From Callorhinus ursinus (taxonomy: Eukaryota; Chordata; Mammalia; Carnivora; Otariidae), in assembly GCF_003265705.1 (NCBI RefSeq), contig NW_020312859.1:3184740-3248739 (forward strand): 64,000 bases of DNA, written 5' to 3'. The notes under the pieces are model-generated. The model was not told the origin of the DNA. It searched no databases and saw nothing but the letters and a program-made list of their open reading frames with translations. The translations under genes and the position numbers were made by a program. Position 1 is the stretch's first letter; the number at the start of each line of letters is the position of its first letter. Below, piece after piece: positions 43,326 through 55,421 of this stretch.

Positions 43326-45275
43326 TAGGGATTCATTCCATCCTATCAACCACTTTTTGAGGCTGAAGCCATTCCCTCATCCGATTCTATTTCCTGCTCT
43401 CCTCTGTGGCCAGGTCCAGGGCTGGGGCAGGCTACCAAGATGGCAGATGTGGTCCCCACCACAGAGTGGCTGCGTTTAGACTGATGTGTGGGGCAGACAC
43501 CACAGTGGAGGGCAGTGAGTGCCAAAGGGGGTTACCCAGGGGCTGCAGGTGTTGGAGGTGGAGGCTGCAGGAGGCAAGAAGGGAGGATGGAAGGAGTACA
43601 GATGGACTTTCAGGATAAAGACCCTCCCTGCAAGGGTAGAATGGTGGGAAGTAGCCTGTTACGTGCAGAGTGCCCCATGAAGTTAGTTACTGGTAGAAAA
43701 TATAGGGCATGGCAGAGAGAGTCTGGATACAGCTGGAGAGGCAAAGCTTGAGGGAGGACCCCATTACCCAGACTTAGGGGCTCAAAGCCAAGGCGACCAT
43801 GCACAGATGTATAGGTTGTGTACTGCATAAAGGAGGTGAGCGGAGTTGAAATCCAGCCTGCATTCTACTGGGGAATAAAGGCCCCTCCTCCCAGTTGTCA
43901 GTGGGTACCGCTTAGCCAGGCTCACCCTGCTGTGTCAGGAATTCCTCCATTATTGCTCATCAACTCAGTTACAAAGTATAAGATCTTTGAACATGTTTTT
44001 AAACACTATCTCAACTCTGCCCTGCGTTTGGTACATTTCCCTTTGTCCTGAAGTTGGACCCAGACAAAAACATTTTCTCCATCAAAAATTCAGTGGGACC
44101 CTTACAAAGTGACAGTGTATTAAACAGCTGCTTTTATAGTAAGAGTCTCCCCAACCCCCCCTTTTTTTGGCCCAACACCAAAAATCAAATGCCAAAAAGG
44201 CAACTGATCTCAGCTGCTTTGGAACAGACTGTGTCTTCCAAAGGTTGTTTCATGTTGGATACTGTGTGACCCTGGTTTGGGGGTCTCATATTAAATTAAT
44301 AAGCGAGGATTAAGGATCATCAGCAGTGTACTCCCAGTGCCTCACCCAGCATCTGGCACACACAGCAGGTACAATAAACTTAAGATGGAAATCCACACCC
44401 TGCGTTTGTCTGACCCCCATGAAAGGCAGCAAATTAGAGCTGGCGGAGAACACTGTTATTTGTGATTTTTCCATGTTAAATCCAAACATTCTCACATTGC
44501 CTTAAAATTTATAAATGCAAAGGAATGGAGACTATCCCAGAGCCTGGCTCCCTGTGGCTCAGAGTTAATAATCAATACATCATTTGTTGAATGAATGAAC
44601 CAAAGAAGTAAGTAATGTCTCAAGATGGGCTTTCACACATCACATTATTTCCTAAAAACAGGACATGAGGGTAACTTCCCCATAGCAAAGGGAACTCATT
44701 GCCAGTTGGAGGACTGGAAGTACAAAGTGACAGCTCTGGGGCCTATGACACCCCTTTTTGCCCCCCACCTCTGCTCTGCTCCTGAATCTTACCTGCCTAG
44801 GGCCCCTACCCGCAAATCTTCCTTCCCTCGACTCCCCTCCTAGATGCTGCTCATGATTTCCAGGTCTCCTCACCACGCCCCACCCTGGGACTCTGCACCC
44901 CATCTCATCCCCCACCCACCAGGCCTAGCCCCGCCCCCTCAAGCTCAGATGCCCAGGATGGCCTCAAGTTCCATAGGAGCACCGTCTGTTGGGAAGAGGA
45001 TTCATAGGACTCCCCCTGGTCCCCATCATTACTATTGGGGGAGGGAAAAGAGCCAGAGGGTCCAAGGTGGGCCCTCTGGGGTAGATTGGTTGGGGCGGGG
45101 GGGGGGCGGGCAGCATTCAGCTCCTGGTACTTGGGAACATCCCCATGGCACAGCCTGCCCACCTGGAAGCTGCTGTCTAGTGGGGGTTCAGAGAGGTGGA
45201 CACCTGCAGGAAATGGGAGTGGACAGAATCTAAGGTTCTTCCTCCCCCACCTAAGTATTTATTTAACCCCCAAGT
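43326..45275. other. mostly unique flanking sequence
   Basis: A few decayed scraps (for example 'agcatctggcacacacagca' near 44350) may be L2/MIR. A G-rich patch lies at about 45096-45109. No exon recognised. Confidence 0.35.
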
Positions 45276-45279
45276 TTAT

Positions 45280-46090
45280 CCCTACTCCAAATTAAAAGTC
45301 ATGATATGAACCCTTTCCCTCATAAACATTTTTAAAGTTTTTCTTCCACATTGATACTTATCTTTTAACTTTACAACTTCTTTTGCTCTATAGAAATCTA
45401 TCTTCAGGCAATTAAATTGCCTGCGTTTTCCTTTAGTTTTTCTAAAGTTTGCTAAAATAGCCTCTTGTTTTTTTCCATACTGCATGGATTTACAGATCAA
45501 TTTTTTTCTCTTTTCATCTTTGATCTAGCTCGGAAGTTTATTTGGTAGTAAAAACCTGAGGATAGTTTCTAGCTTGACTTTTTTAATCCACACGACTAGC
45601 CAGTTTAGATACAACTTACTGAATAATTCATCATTTCCTTCCCAAATGTGAAACACCAACTTCGTTGTATGCGAACCAGCCAAGGGTCCTCAGGTCTATA
45701 CCTCCACTCTGTGTCCTGTTCTCAGATTCCATATCTCTTTTGTGGTTTTCATTACTTTACTTTACAACATGGTTTGGGAAAAGGGTAAGGTAAGTCCCAC
45801 TGATTATGCTTCCTTTTCAGAAAATTTCATTCTGTTCTTTCATAACCTATTGTTCCAGATTTATAATAATCTTATTAAATCCCATCAATTTGAGGGTGTG
45901 CATGTGTGTTTATTGGGATTACATTGAATTAAAGGCTAATCTAAGAAGAATGAACATCCTTGCTATACTAAATCTTATCCAGGATAGGACGTCCTATTAT
46001 TTATTATTATATTTATTAAAGTCCTATTTTATATCCTTCAGTGCAAACTCACTATTCTCTCCACACAAGACCATTTCCTGATCTTGTTTC
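45280..46090 (-). repeat. probable LINE-1 remnant, minus strand
   Basis: 'attgggattacattgaatta' and 'gaacatccttgctatactaa' at 45910-45975 are antisense L1 ORF2 text. The T-rich stretch to the left is consistent but unreadable. Confidence 0.5.
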
Positions 46091-46599
46091 TAGGATCTTC
46101 CCTGAGGCACTTTTTACTTGACGTTCAGGATACCACACTTCCCTGCTCCCCCTCCTGCCTCCCGCGTCACTCCTTTTTGGTATCTTTTCTGGCGCCTTCT
46201 CTTCTCCCAGAACCTCTTAGCATTAGACCCTGGAGCTCAGAGTTGAAACTCTCAAGGATTCTGAGTAATTCAGTGGTAAATATGGTTGTGCAAATGGGTC
46301 TCCCTATGGTTTGTGTATTTTCCTCCCTATGATTCCTCACCAGTGGGAACAGGGAGCACAAGAGCCATGGAGGGTCCACCTTCTTATCACGTCAGTACTG
46401 ACAACAGCTGTCTGGTTGCCTGCAGGGTTAGCTCAGCCCAGTGCAGAGAGCTTCGGGGGACTGGGGCAAGAACGCCCCTTTGTCTTCAAGTTAAGCTTCC
46501 ACGTTGCTCTACTAGTACAGCAATCTTGATTTGAAATGCAAAAGCAGGAGCTACATTTAGAAGGAAATTGTGGTAGATTGCAAAAATGGCCCCTCCTCC

Positions 46600-46748
46600 A
46601 CATGTGGAGAAATGATCTCTGGAGGATGTCAGTCCTAATTTTGAAACTCGGCTTTTCTCTCAACTGACAGTGTGGCCTTGGGAAAAATAACTTATCTTCT
46701 GAACCTCCATTTCCTGGTCAATAAAATGCAGATGATAATGCCTAGATG
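46600..46748 (+). repeat. MIR fragment
   Basis: 'gtgtggccttgggaaaaata', 'cttatcttctgaacctccat' and 'aaatgcagatgataatgcct' in MIR order. Confidence 0.65.
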
Positions 46749-46749
46749 T

Positions 46750-47600
46750 TGCGGGCAATTCATTTATTCATTCATTCAACAAATATATATTGAGTGTCTA
46801 TCACTTGGCATGGTTTAACATACTGGGGACCCAGTGCTGATAATACAGACAAAAATCCATGCCTTTGTGAAACTTATAGAGAGCTGAGAAAATCACAGAA
46901 TAGGGCTCCTGGGTGGCTCAGTTGGTTAGGCGACTGCCTTCAGCTCAGGTTATGATCCCAGGGTCCTGGGATCGAGTCCCACATCAGGCTCCCCCTGCTC
47001 TGCAGGGAGCCTGCTTCTCCCTCTGCCTCTGCCTGCCACTCCCCCTGCTTGTGCTCTCTCTCTCTCTCTCTCTGTCAAATAAACAAAATCTTAAAAAAAA
47101 GAAAATCACAAAATAAACAGAATTATAAGAGCTAGTAGTAGGTGCAGAAAAGAAAAATAAAGCAAGAGAATGGACTGGAGGAAGGGGGTTGCATCTGAGG
47201 TGGAGTATTCATGGAAGGACTCCTGGTAAGGTGACATTTGACCGGAGCAGGTCAAGGGCAGAAACAGGGAGAGTGTTCAGATGCTATGGCACTTTTCCAG
47301 GAGAGAGGTGACGGTGGCTTAGGATGGAGTGGGAGCCACGAGGATGGTAAAGATACCTTACCATGAGTGTGGTGAAGACCAGAATGTTCGGCCTTAGAGA
47401 CTGTAAGAATTGCCATGAAGCAAGCTGTCACTGAGACAGAGGGTGGAGCAGGTTTGGGGGAGATCAGGAATTCTGCTGAGACAAACTCCACTGCACACGT
47501 CTGTTCCCTTCCAAGTGGAGAGAGCAGCCAGGGAGCCAGATCCAAGGGTTAGGAGCTCGGGGGAGTGGCCCAGACTAGCAATAGAAATTTTAGATTAAGG
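46750..47600 (+). repeat. ancient mammalian repeat split by a Can-SINE
   Basis: 'ttcattcattcaacaaatat' start, 'catgcctttgtgaaacttat', then after the SINE 'ggtgacatttgaccggagca'. Same type as at 15938. Confidence 0.55.
46903..47099 (+). mobile_element. Can-SINE with 16-bp target-site duplication
   Basis: Full SINE; agaaaatcaca(g/a)aata flanks at 46887-46902 and 47100-47115, one mismatch. Confidence 0.95.
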
Positions 47601-47759
47601 GAATCAAGTAAAGTGTTTAAGCCACTGTGAGTGTTGGAAAGAGACGGACAGGCCAATGCTGGGCACGTGACTAGGCGCACTCCCTGCTAATTTGCTCCAA
47701 CATGAGTGTGCACAATTTAAACTAGCACCTCTGCAAAATCACACACTTTCTACGTGCCA

Positions 47760-47945
47760 CAGTCCGATGGGTTTCGACAGTTGGTGTCCATCAGGAGGAC
47801 CTGCAGAGCTTTCTCCAAGGACCCATTCCTGAGTTAGTTGTGTCCTCATGGATTTCAACTCAATGGACCTAGGTCTTTATTTTGTAAAAGCTCCCCAGGT
47901 GATTTTCATGGACCCCATTGGCCAGAACTTTGAATGCTAAACTGA
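47760..47945 (+). repeat. MER5-like DNA transposon fragment
   Basis: 'aggaggacctgcagagcttt', 'agctccccaggtgattttca' and 'ccagaactttgaatgct' resemble MER5. Confidence 0.5.
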
Positions 47946-47999
47946 TGATGCCCGAATAGTGTAAAAGAAGGAAAAAAAATGGAAACAAGCTAAATATGC

Positions 48000-48150
48000 A
48001 AATAATAGAGATGAGTGTTCTTAGCCTCATGTTATAGATGAGGAACCTGCAGCTCGGAGATTAAAGTACTTTACTGAAATCACGCAGCTGGTGGCTGGCA
48101 GCCAGGAATTGACACGGGCTTTAGGGGCAGGGCACCAGGCTGCTGCTAGT
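48000..48150 (-). repeat. MIR fragment
   Basis: 'atgttatagatgaggaacct' and 'ctgaaatcacgcagctggtg' are antisense MIR. Confidence 0.7.
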
Positions 48151-49320
48151 CACTCATAACCCCGCTGAGAAGGGGGAAGGCTATTCACTTCCACTCTGAG
48201 TGACAGATATATGTCAGGAGTGAGACCCTGCCCTTTCAGCCAGCTCTTCAGCATGGAAGAGGTAGGGAATTGATCAGCGTGTCTCAAATCCTGCCACAGC
48301 CAGAGCATCCCTGGGCCTCAATCCCAAAAGTGAATTTCTTGGGTCTGAGGAACACACGAAAATAGTCATTCTGCAAAATCTTTCTCCCACCTCCCTGGAT
48401 GCCCAGGCCAGATCATGAACTTCTCCCACCTGGTGCTGGTCCTTGGGGTCCTGGCAGGAGAGGGTTAAAGTCCTGAGAACCCAGGGACTCTTCTGTCACG
48501 GGAATGGAATGTGGAGGGGAGTGAACTGAGCTGCAGGCTGTCCAGGGCTGAGCATGGCCATTGTTGCAGAACAATTGACCCCCAGGAATAGAAGAGCAGA
48601 CGCTAATTATGGGACACTTCTGTTGTCCTGTAATTATGAGGCCTCTATGACCATTAATATAAGAAACTATGCTCACTGGCTTGTTTTGGTCATAACTTTC
48701 CCCAAACTGCTCTGCTCAGGAGTCTGAAGAAGTAAAACTATTAACTCAAGGCATCAGAAAAACACTCAGCTCAGAGATTCTCTAGTTCTGGTTGCATTAA
48801 AATGTCCCAGATGCTTGCAAACATGCAGACTCTCAGCCCCACTTCTAGAAACTTGGGTTTGGTGAGTCTGAGTGGAAATGAAGGTAGTTTAGCCAGTGAG
48901 ATTCATAGAAATCCAAATTCAGCCCTCTTTGGAAGCTGGCAAAGGTCCGGGCAACCATAATGGGGCTTTCTAAATATCCCCCTGGCAAGGACTCTGATGC
49001 CCTCCTGTTGTTGTCTGAACCTGTGAGTTAGCAAACTCATCCACAAACACTGACTGAACCTCAAGCTAGCTCACTAGGAACACCAAGTCAGATGACTATT
49101 TTTCTGCTCACATACAGCCTTGGATCTGGTAGGAAGATAAGAATCAGAGAGGACAAGACAAAACTGGTGTGGTGAGGGGGCCTGAGGAAGGGAGAGAATG
49201 AAGGAGGACAATGACCTCATCAGAAGGTCCGCTGACCCTTGACCCCTGAGTTCATCAAGTGACTTCATGCAAGAGTCAGAAACTTAGAGTAATCCAGCTT
49301 GGGCAAAAAGAGTAACAGAT
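48151..49320. other. mostly unique flanking sequence
   Basis: A MER5-like scrap lies at 48775-48865 ('gcttgcaaacatgcagactc'). Otherwise nothing recognised. Confidence 0.4.
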
Positions 49321-49325
49321 GGGTG

Positions 49326-49509
49326 GGGAGCCTGGGAGGCTCAGTTGGTTAAACGTCTGCCTTCGGCTCGGGTCATGATCCCGGGGTCCTGGCATCGAGT
49401 CCCGCACTGGGCTCCCTGCTCAGTGGGGAGCCTGCTTCTCCTTCTCCCTCTGCCCCTTCCACCCTCTTGCTGTTTCTCTCTCATATAAATTAATAAAATC
49501 TTAAAAAAA
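49326..49509 (+). mobile_element. Can-SINE
   Basis: 'gagcctgggaggctcagttg', 'ctgccttcggctcgggtcat' to 'taataaaatcttaaaaaaaa'. No clear duplication. Confidence 0.9.
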
Positions 49510-49884
49510 AGAAAAACCAATGGATGAGTCTGCTTAATATGGAAGGGGTTGCAGCTGGCCTCAGAAATAACAAGAACCCAAAGTTAAATGCCACCAGACC
49601 TCTCTCTAGGCTTCACTCTTACACAGGCTGTCTGGGCCACCTGGACACCACCCACTCCCTGCTTCACATTTCCCAGCTCTCCCATCTGGAAGATGCTACT
49701 TCTCTTCCCTCAACTCTAATTTAAAAACTCCCAGGAAGGCTTCTGATTGGTCCAGGGAAGTAAGCCGCAATGATTGACAGCCAACATAACCAAAGAGTGG
49801 GAAGCCTCTCCCCCAACAAAAGGAATGCAGGACTAAGCAAAATCTGTCCTCTGCAGCTCTTCCCATACCCTATTCCACTTCAGC

Positions 49885-50045
49885 CTCACAACCGGAGTGA
49901 GATAGGTGGACTTATTCACCATTATGACAGATGACAAAACTACGACTTGAAAAACTGAAGTGACTTTCTAAAGGTCACGTGGCTAGTCAGTGGCAGGTCT
50001 CCCTCTATCCCGAATCCATGCTCTCTGCTGCACTGTGTGGAATGG
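49885..50045 (-). repeat. MIR fragment
   Basis: 'gacagatgacaaaactacga', 'tctaaaggtcacgtggctag' and 'tcagtggcaggtctccctc' are antisense MIR. Confidence 0.75.
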
Positions 50046-50099
50046 CATGTTAGATGCACAAAGGAGAAGTCCTGGTTAACTGTACAGTTTGGCCAGCTG

Positions 50100-50265
50100 T
50101 ACCAAAGAAGGATAGTAGATGCTGGGGGGGGATTACACAGGAGACTGAACAGGTGAGTTGGGACCAAATTCTAGAGAGAGATGGATGCTAGACCAAAACC
50201 CAGGCTCTTGTTTAGAATGCAATGGAAAGCCAGTGAAGGTTTTTGAACAATGGTGTAATGGATTT
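50100..50265 (+). repeat. ancient mammalian repeat fragment
   Basis: 'gcaatggaaagccagtgaag' followed by 'gtttttgaacaatggtgtaa' matches the 3' portion of the ancient repeat at 15938. Confidence 0.5.
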
Positions 50266-51069
50266 TTGGTGCTAACCCAGACCTCTAAAAGAGCTGAGCA
50301 ATAATACACATACATAAAACCAGCAGAAACAACAGACAAGGGAATGGCCCCACAACAGCTCCAGGTTTTAGAGTAATCAGATACAAATGTAAAATAAAAG
50401 GAAACGTGAAGAATTTCATTACAGAGCTGAACATTTTTAAAAATAAAATATTTGTAAAAGAACTAAATATTAATACTGGAACCTAAAAAAGACAGTTACC
50501 AAGAGGAGGAACCTTATGGATGGGGTTAAAGAACATAATAGACCCACTTGAACACAGAATTAGTAAACTGGAAGATACAACAAAAGAAAATACACAGAGT
50601 GAAGTATATTCACTCTATGAGAGAAAAATGGAGGAAAGACACGGGAAAGAGAAGAGTGAGCACAGAGAATGGAGCGAGGAGATCTAGCATATGTGTAAGT
50701 GGAGCGTCAGAAGGAAAAATAGGCAGAATGGGGCTTAAATAATATTTGAGAAGTTAATGGCTCAGAATTTTCCAAAACTGATGAAAGACATGAACGTATA
50801 GTTTCAAGAAGGACTCCAAACACAAAGCAGGATAAATAAAAAGAATACACACCTAGACACAATAGACTAAAACTGCTGAAAACCAATGACAAAGAAAATC
50901 TTTTGTAAACAGCAAGGGGGAAAAGACAGATTACCTTCAAAGGAGCAAGACAGACTTACTTACAACTGCCTTCTTAAAACTGGCAATATGAGCAGAAGGA
51001 AATCGAATGGCATCTTCAATATGCTGTAAGGGAAGAAAGTTCCAGCATAGAATTCTGTCTCAGAAGTCT

Positions 51070-51258
51070 TTTTTTTTTTTTTTAAGATTTTATTTATTTA
51101 TTTGACAGAGAGAGAGGGGTCACAAGCAGAGGAGTGGAAGAGGGAGAAGCAAGCTTCCCACTGAGCAGGGAGCCCAATGGGGGGCTTGATCCTAGGACCC
51201 TGGGATGGTGGCCTGAGCTGAAGGCAGATGCTTAACTAACAGAGCCACCCAGGCGCCC
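51070..51258 (-). mobile_element. Can-SINE with 11-bp target-site duplication
   Basis: Antisense SINE with a T16 run; ctcagaagtct at 51059-51069 and 51259-51269. Confidence 0.94.
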
Positions 51259-51520
51259 CTCAGAAGTCTCAACAAACACAAAATGTAGATAATTTGTCAT
51301 TAGTAGACTCACACAAATGAGATTACCAAGGGTCTGGCAGAAGGAAAATGATTCCAGATAAAAGCTCAGAGATATAAGAAAGAAGAGCAATGGAAAGGAT
51401 AAATATATGGATGATTGAAATAAATTATTGACAATATAAAATAATAATAACAACAACAACAACAATAATAATGGCTTGTGGGGCTCAAGATATATATTGA
51501 AATAAAATATGTGACAATAA

Positions 51521-51724
51521 GGGGAACCTGGGTGGCTCAGTGGCTTAAGCATCCAACTCTTGGTTTTTGCCCAGATCATTATCTTGGGGTCATGGGATCA
51601 AGCCCTGTGTCAGGCTCCACGCTCAGCGTGGAGTCTGCTAGAGGTTCTGTCTCTCCCTCTCCGTCTGGCCCTCCCCACTCTCTCACTCATGATCTCGCTC
51701 TCTCAAATAAATAAATCTTTTTAA
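51521..51724 (+). mobile_element. Can-SINE (older subtype) with 17-bp target-site duplication
   Basis: 'gggaacctgggtggctcagt', 'atccaactcttggtttttgc' and 'cacgctcagcgtggagtctg'. Identical aaaatatgtgacaataa at 51504-51520 and 51725-51741. Confidence 0.95.
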
Positions 51725-52164
51725 AAAATATGTGACAATAACAGCATTTAGGCTGGGAGGAGATAAATTGTGCTAAGATGTTCTAAGGTCCTTGCATTGA
51801 CTGGGAAGAAGATAAAAGTACCCACTAACATTGGACTTTGATAAGTCAAGGTCACATGCTATAATCTCTACAGTAGCTTTTAAAACAGCAGTAAAAGAAT
51901 GTATAATTACTAAAATAACAGAGGGGGAGAACACATACATACACAAATCCAACAGGAAAAAAAAAACATAGGAAAGAGAAAAAGACAAATCACATAGTAA
52001 AATGGTAGATATAAACTGAAGTATACCCACAATTACATTAAATACATTTGGGCTAAATGACCAAAATAAGAGACAAATATAGACTATATAAAAAGTATAA
52101 AACTCTTTTTATAGGCTCTTTAACAAGAGATAGATCTAAACTAAAAGGTCACAGAAAAGTTCAA

Positions 52165-53260
52165 TGTGAAAAAACGCAAACATGACAGGTTGTAGTTAGG
52201 AAGACGAGATCTAAGCAGAGACCTGAATGAAGTGAGAGTCCTGTGCATATCTGGAGGGAGAATATTCCAGAAAGAGGCAATAGCACAGGAAACGGCATTT
52301 TCATGCAGGAGGAAGAAGCCCGGGATCGCTGGTACAAACTGAGGAAGAAGGAGAGTGGTAGGTTGAAATCAGCAAGACGGGCCAGGTTGTGAACGGTTTT
52401 GAAGACCACTACCATTGCACGTGCCATCAGTAGACCAGCAGCCCGGGCATGGAAGCTTAATGCAAAATCTCGGGCCCTGCTCCAGACTTATACCATCAAA
52501 ATTTGTATTTTAACAAATCCCCTGATGATTTGTATGCCTGTTAAAGATGGAGAGGCACTGTTTCCAGCCCCTGAAGGCTTTGGATTTTATTCTACAAGTG
52601 AAAAGAATCCACAGGAGGGATTTGAGCAAAGGATTTATGTTTTTAAAAGGATCCCTCTAGCTGTTACGTGGCGTGTAAGCTGTCTGGGGTCAAGAGTGAA
52701 AACAGTGAAGCCAGTGTTGATGTTTTTCACAATAGTCCCAGAGACAAAGAGAGAGAGATCTGCGACCAGGGTGGGGGTGGTGAAGGAGGTTAGAAGTGGT
52801 CAGGCCAGTGGTGGGTCTTGAAGGGGGTTAATAGAACTGCGAAGAATCAGGTGTGGGAGTTGATGAGGGAAAGAGAAGAATCAAGAATACCTTTTAGGTG
52901 TTTGAACCTGAGCAACAAAATGAATGATGGAGTCCTTAACTGAAATGGGAAGACAGAAGGAGGAACAGTCCTGGAAGGAGGTGAGGAAGCCCATTGCTAC
53001 TTCCGTGTTCTGTTCTGGACATTTTAAGTTGTAGATGCCTACGAGACATCAATCACATCAGTCCGAGGTGTTGAGTTGCCGTGAGAATATATACTTGAAC
53101 ACGAAGGGTATGTCAGGACTCGAGATAGACAACAGAGTGTGTAAATGATATTTAAAACCCCTATCCTTAAAGGTCGCTAATTGTTGGATCAAAGTGTGGG
53201 ACCAGAAATGAGAAGATCGTGATGAAAGGGAACTGAGAATAAGCAAGAAAACTGATTTTG
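52165..53260 (+). repeat. ancient mammalian repeat, long copy with a MER5 insertion
   Basis: 'ttccagaaagaggcaatagc', then 'ggccaggttgtgaacggttt', a MER5-like block (52415-52575, 'gccctgctccagacttatac'), then 'ggattttattctacaagtga', 'gatttgagcaaaggatttat' and 'tgtagatgcctacgagacat'. Confidence 0.6.
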
Positions 53261-53329
53261 TATGGAATTCACCCCAAATATCATATATTTCTAAACATTA
53301 ACCCAGAAAAGAATTGTCCTAAATTTGAG

Positions 53330-53985
53330 TTCTTACAAAATCTCTCACATTATGGGAATACATTCTTAATTTCTTTATTTTGAACAAAAGTCCTGTTTGG
53401 GGAAGAAACATCAACCTGAAATGACCTCAATCAATGTTGGTTTGGGATGATTAGGGATGGCACCTGACAGAATCAGTAAATAAGGAAGGCAAAGAAATTT
53501 GACACAGATTTAGTAATTATTGCTGGAGGTAGCTCCTCACAATTGCAAGTGTCAGATGTCTTTGTAAACAAGCCTGTTAAAGCTCACTTTAAAATCAATA
53601 CAAGGAATGGCTGTCTAGGAAGTCAGGCACATATACCACTAGGACAAATTAAACAACCAAAACCCTGTCCTGACATGAGTTATTGTGGCTTGGGATACAA
53701 ATTTCGGTGATAGCAAAAATACAGATTCAAACATTAATGCATCTCAAATGCCTCAAATGGGAGTAAAGACAATGGACTGTGGAAAACTTCAGGATGATTC
53801 AAAACATGGCTTTACTGATGGTGAAGACACCAATGTCCAAGATGCTGGTGAAGAGTTTGAATACCGTTGTTTCTTAAAATATAAGTGGAAAAAAACAGTA
53901 CACTAAGTTGTTTTATATCACTGTAAATGTGTATATGTAATGAAATCAACCCAATAAAATTTAGAAGTAAATATCTATTTCAATT
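53330..53985 (+). pseudogene. decayed pogo/Tc2-type DDE transposase relic (Kanga- or POGK-like)
   Basis: One frame from 53501 reads DTDLVIIAGG, SSSQLQVSDVFVNKPVKAH, which is the DDE_1 signature of pogo-group transposases (usual form: PGG-x-TS-x-LQ-x-LDV-x-x-NKPFK). A second frame at about 53724-53785 gives CISNA-x-NG-x-KD-x-x-LW, matching the usual C-terminal CISNALDGSED-type motif, with an internal stop. A third frame at 53685-53906 gives VAWDT and the acidic DGEDTNVQDAGEEFE tail. At least two frameshifts and several stops separate these pieces, so no protein can be made. An aataaa word follows at 53954. Whether this is a transposon fossil or a processed copy of a domesticated gene cannot be told; no terminal repeats were found by eye. 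Confidence 0.7.
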
Positions 53986-54066
53986 TTGCCCCAGTGGTTG
54001 TTATATGTAAGCTGGTCAAGAATTTGGAGGCTATTCTAAACTGGAAAGTGAATGGAGGTGCTTTAT

Positions 54067-54262
54067 TTTTTTTAAGATTAATTTTTATTTATTTGAGAGA
54101 CAGAGGTGGGGAGGGGCAGTGGGAAAGGGAAAGAGAGTCTTAATTAAGACTCCAAGCTGAGCGCAGAGCCCAACATGGGGCTCGATCTCACGACCCTGAG
54201 ATCACCATCTGAGCCGAAATCAAGAGTCAGACGCTTAACCTACTGTACTGCCCAGGCACCCC
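54067..54262 (-). mobile_element. Can-SINE (older subtype) with 14-bp target-site duplication
   Basis: Antisense SINE; tggaggtgctttat at 54053-54066 and 54263-54276. Confidence 0.94.
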
Positions 54263-54569
54263 TGGAGGTGCTTTATATTCTGCGTTGCCCTCTATTTAAG
54301 CATATATGCTGTTGGATATTCCTATGGCTATAAAATACAGAGTTATGGCGCTATCTCCAATTTGGAGGCATGAGGAGAAAGACATGGATGGGCCATGAGA
54401 AAATCAGAGACCCATTTCCCAACATAGGCAGCATTCTGAGGCCATGGTCATAGGGTGAATGATGAAGACCATGTTCAGATAACTAAGGACTGCCAGACAT
54501 CTGAGGAAATTCTCTAATGTGAAAATCGGAGAACAAAACAAAACAAAGAAAAGGGGGGGGATTAGACGG

Positions 54570-55065
54570 GCAGGATAATGGCCTCTGCAAAATGTCTACG
54601 TCTTAATCCTAGAACCCCTGAATGTATTATGTTGCATGGTACTTTTGCAGGTTGAAGGCTGCAAATGCAGTTAAGGTTACTCATCAACAGACTTTGAGAT
54701 GAGATTATCCTGGATTATCTGGATGAGCCCAGTCTAATCACATGCATCCTTAAAAATGGAGAACTCTTCCTGGCACGGTCAGAGAGACATGTGACAACCA
54801 GTAAAGAGTGAGAGATGTGAGTTACTAGTTTTGAAGATGAAGGGGGGGTGGGTGGGCATGAGTCAAGGAAGGTAGGTGGCCTCTAAAAGCTAGAAAAGGC
54901 AAGAAAACAGATTGTCCCCTGGAGCCTCCAGAAGGAGACATAGTCCTGCAGACACCGTGATTTTAGCCCAGTAAAAGCCATACTGAATTTCTATCCTACA
55001 GAGTGGTAAGACAATACATTTTAGTTGTGTTAATTTGTTATAGCAGGATTAAAAAACAAATACAG
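54570..55065 (+). repeat. MaLR-type LTR
   Basis: 'taatggcctctgcaaaatgt', 'ctaaaagctagaaaaggcaa', 'cctggagcctccagaaggag', 'accgtgattttagcccagta' and 'gttagttgtgttaatttgtt'-like ending follow the order of a mammalian LTR. Solitary, no genes. Confidence 0.65.
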
Positions 55066-55189
55066 AGGGATTTCAAGAAACAGGTATGTTTCAGGAAGAG
55101 GAAAATCTTTTTTTTTTTAAAGCATTCATATCTCAAAGAAATGAAGTATTGCAAGCAGAGGGTTCTCTTTCAAGAAAAGCAACATTCTG

Positions 55190-55421
55190 GGGCGCCCAGG
55201 TGGCTCAGTCAGTTAAGCATCTACCTTATTCACAAGTCATGATCCCAGGGTCCTGAGACTGAGCCCCACGTCGAGCCCCACATCGAGCCCCATGTCGGGC
55301 TCCCTGCTCAGCAGGGAGTCGGCTTCTTCCTCTCTCTCTCTCTGTCCCTCCCCCCCCGCTCGTGCACGTTCTCTCTCTCTCTCTCTCAAATAAATAAAAT
55401 CTTATAAATAAATAGATAAAT
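55190..55421 (+). mobile_element. Can-SINE with 17-bp target-site duplication and an internal 12-bp triplication
   Basis: agaaaagcaacattctg at 55173-55189 and 55422-55438. The usual single 'gagccccacatc' unit occurs three times (55261-55272, 55273-55284, 55285-55296), each slightly different. Confidence 0.95.

Larger units (their letters stand above)
50290..52150 (+). repeat. old LINE-1 (L1M/HAL1-type) ORF1-region remnant with two Can-SINEs inside
   Basis: 'cagaattagtaaactggaag', 'tggctcagaattttccaaaa', 'ctgatgaaagacatgaacgt', 'acctagacacaatagactaa' and 'cagaaggaaaatgattccag' run in the order of the old L1 ORF1 region. Interrupted by SINEs at 51070-51258 and 51521-51724. An ATA/CAA triplet run is at 51440-51472. 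Confidence 0.7.

Noticed and set aside
53685..53906. 73-codon open frame as a small gene
   Set aside because: It is one frame of a frameshifted DDE transposase relic; the family's other motifs lie in different frames.
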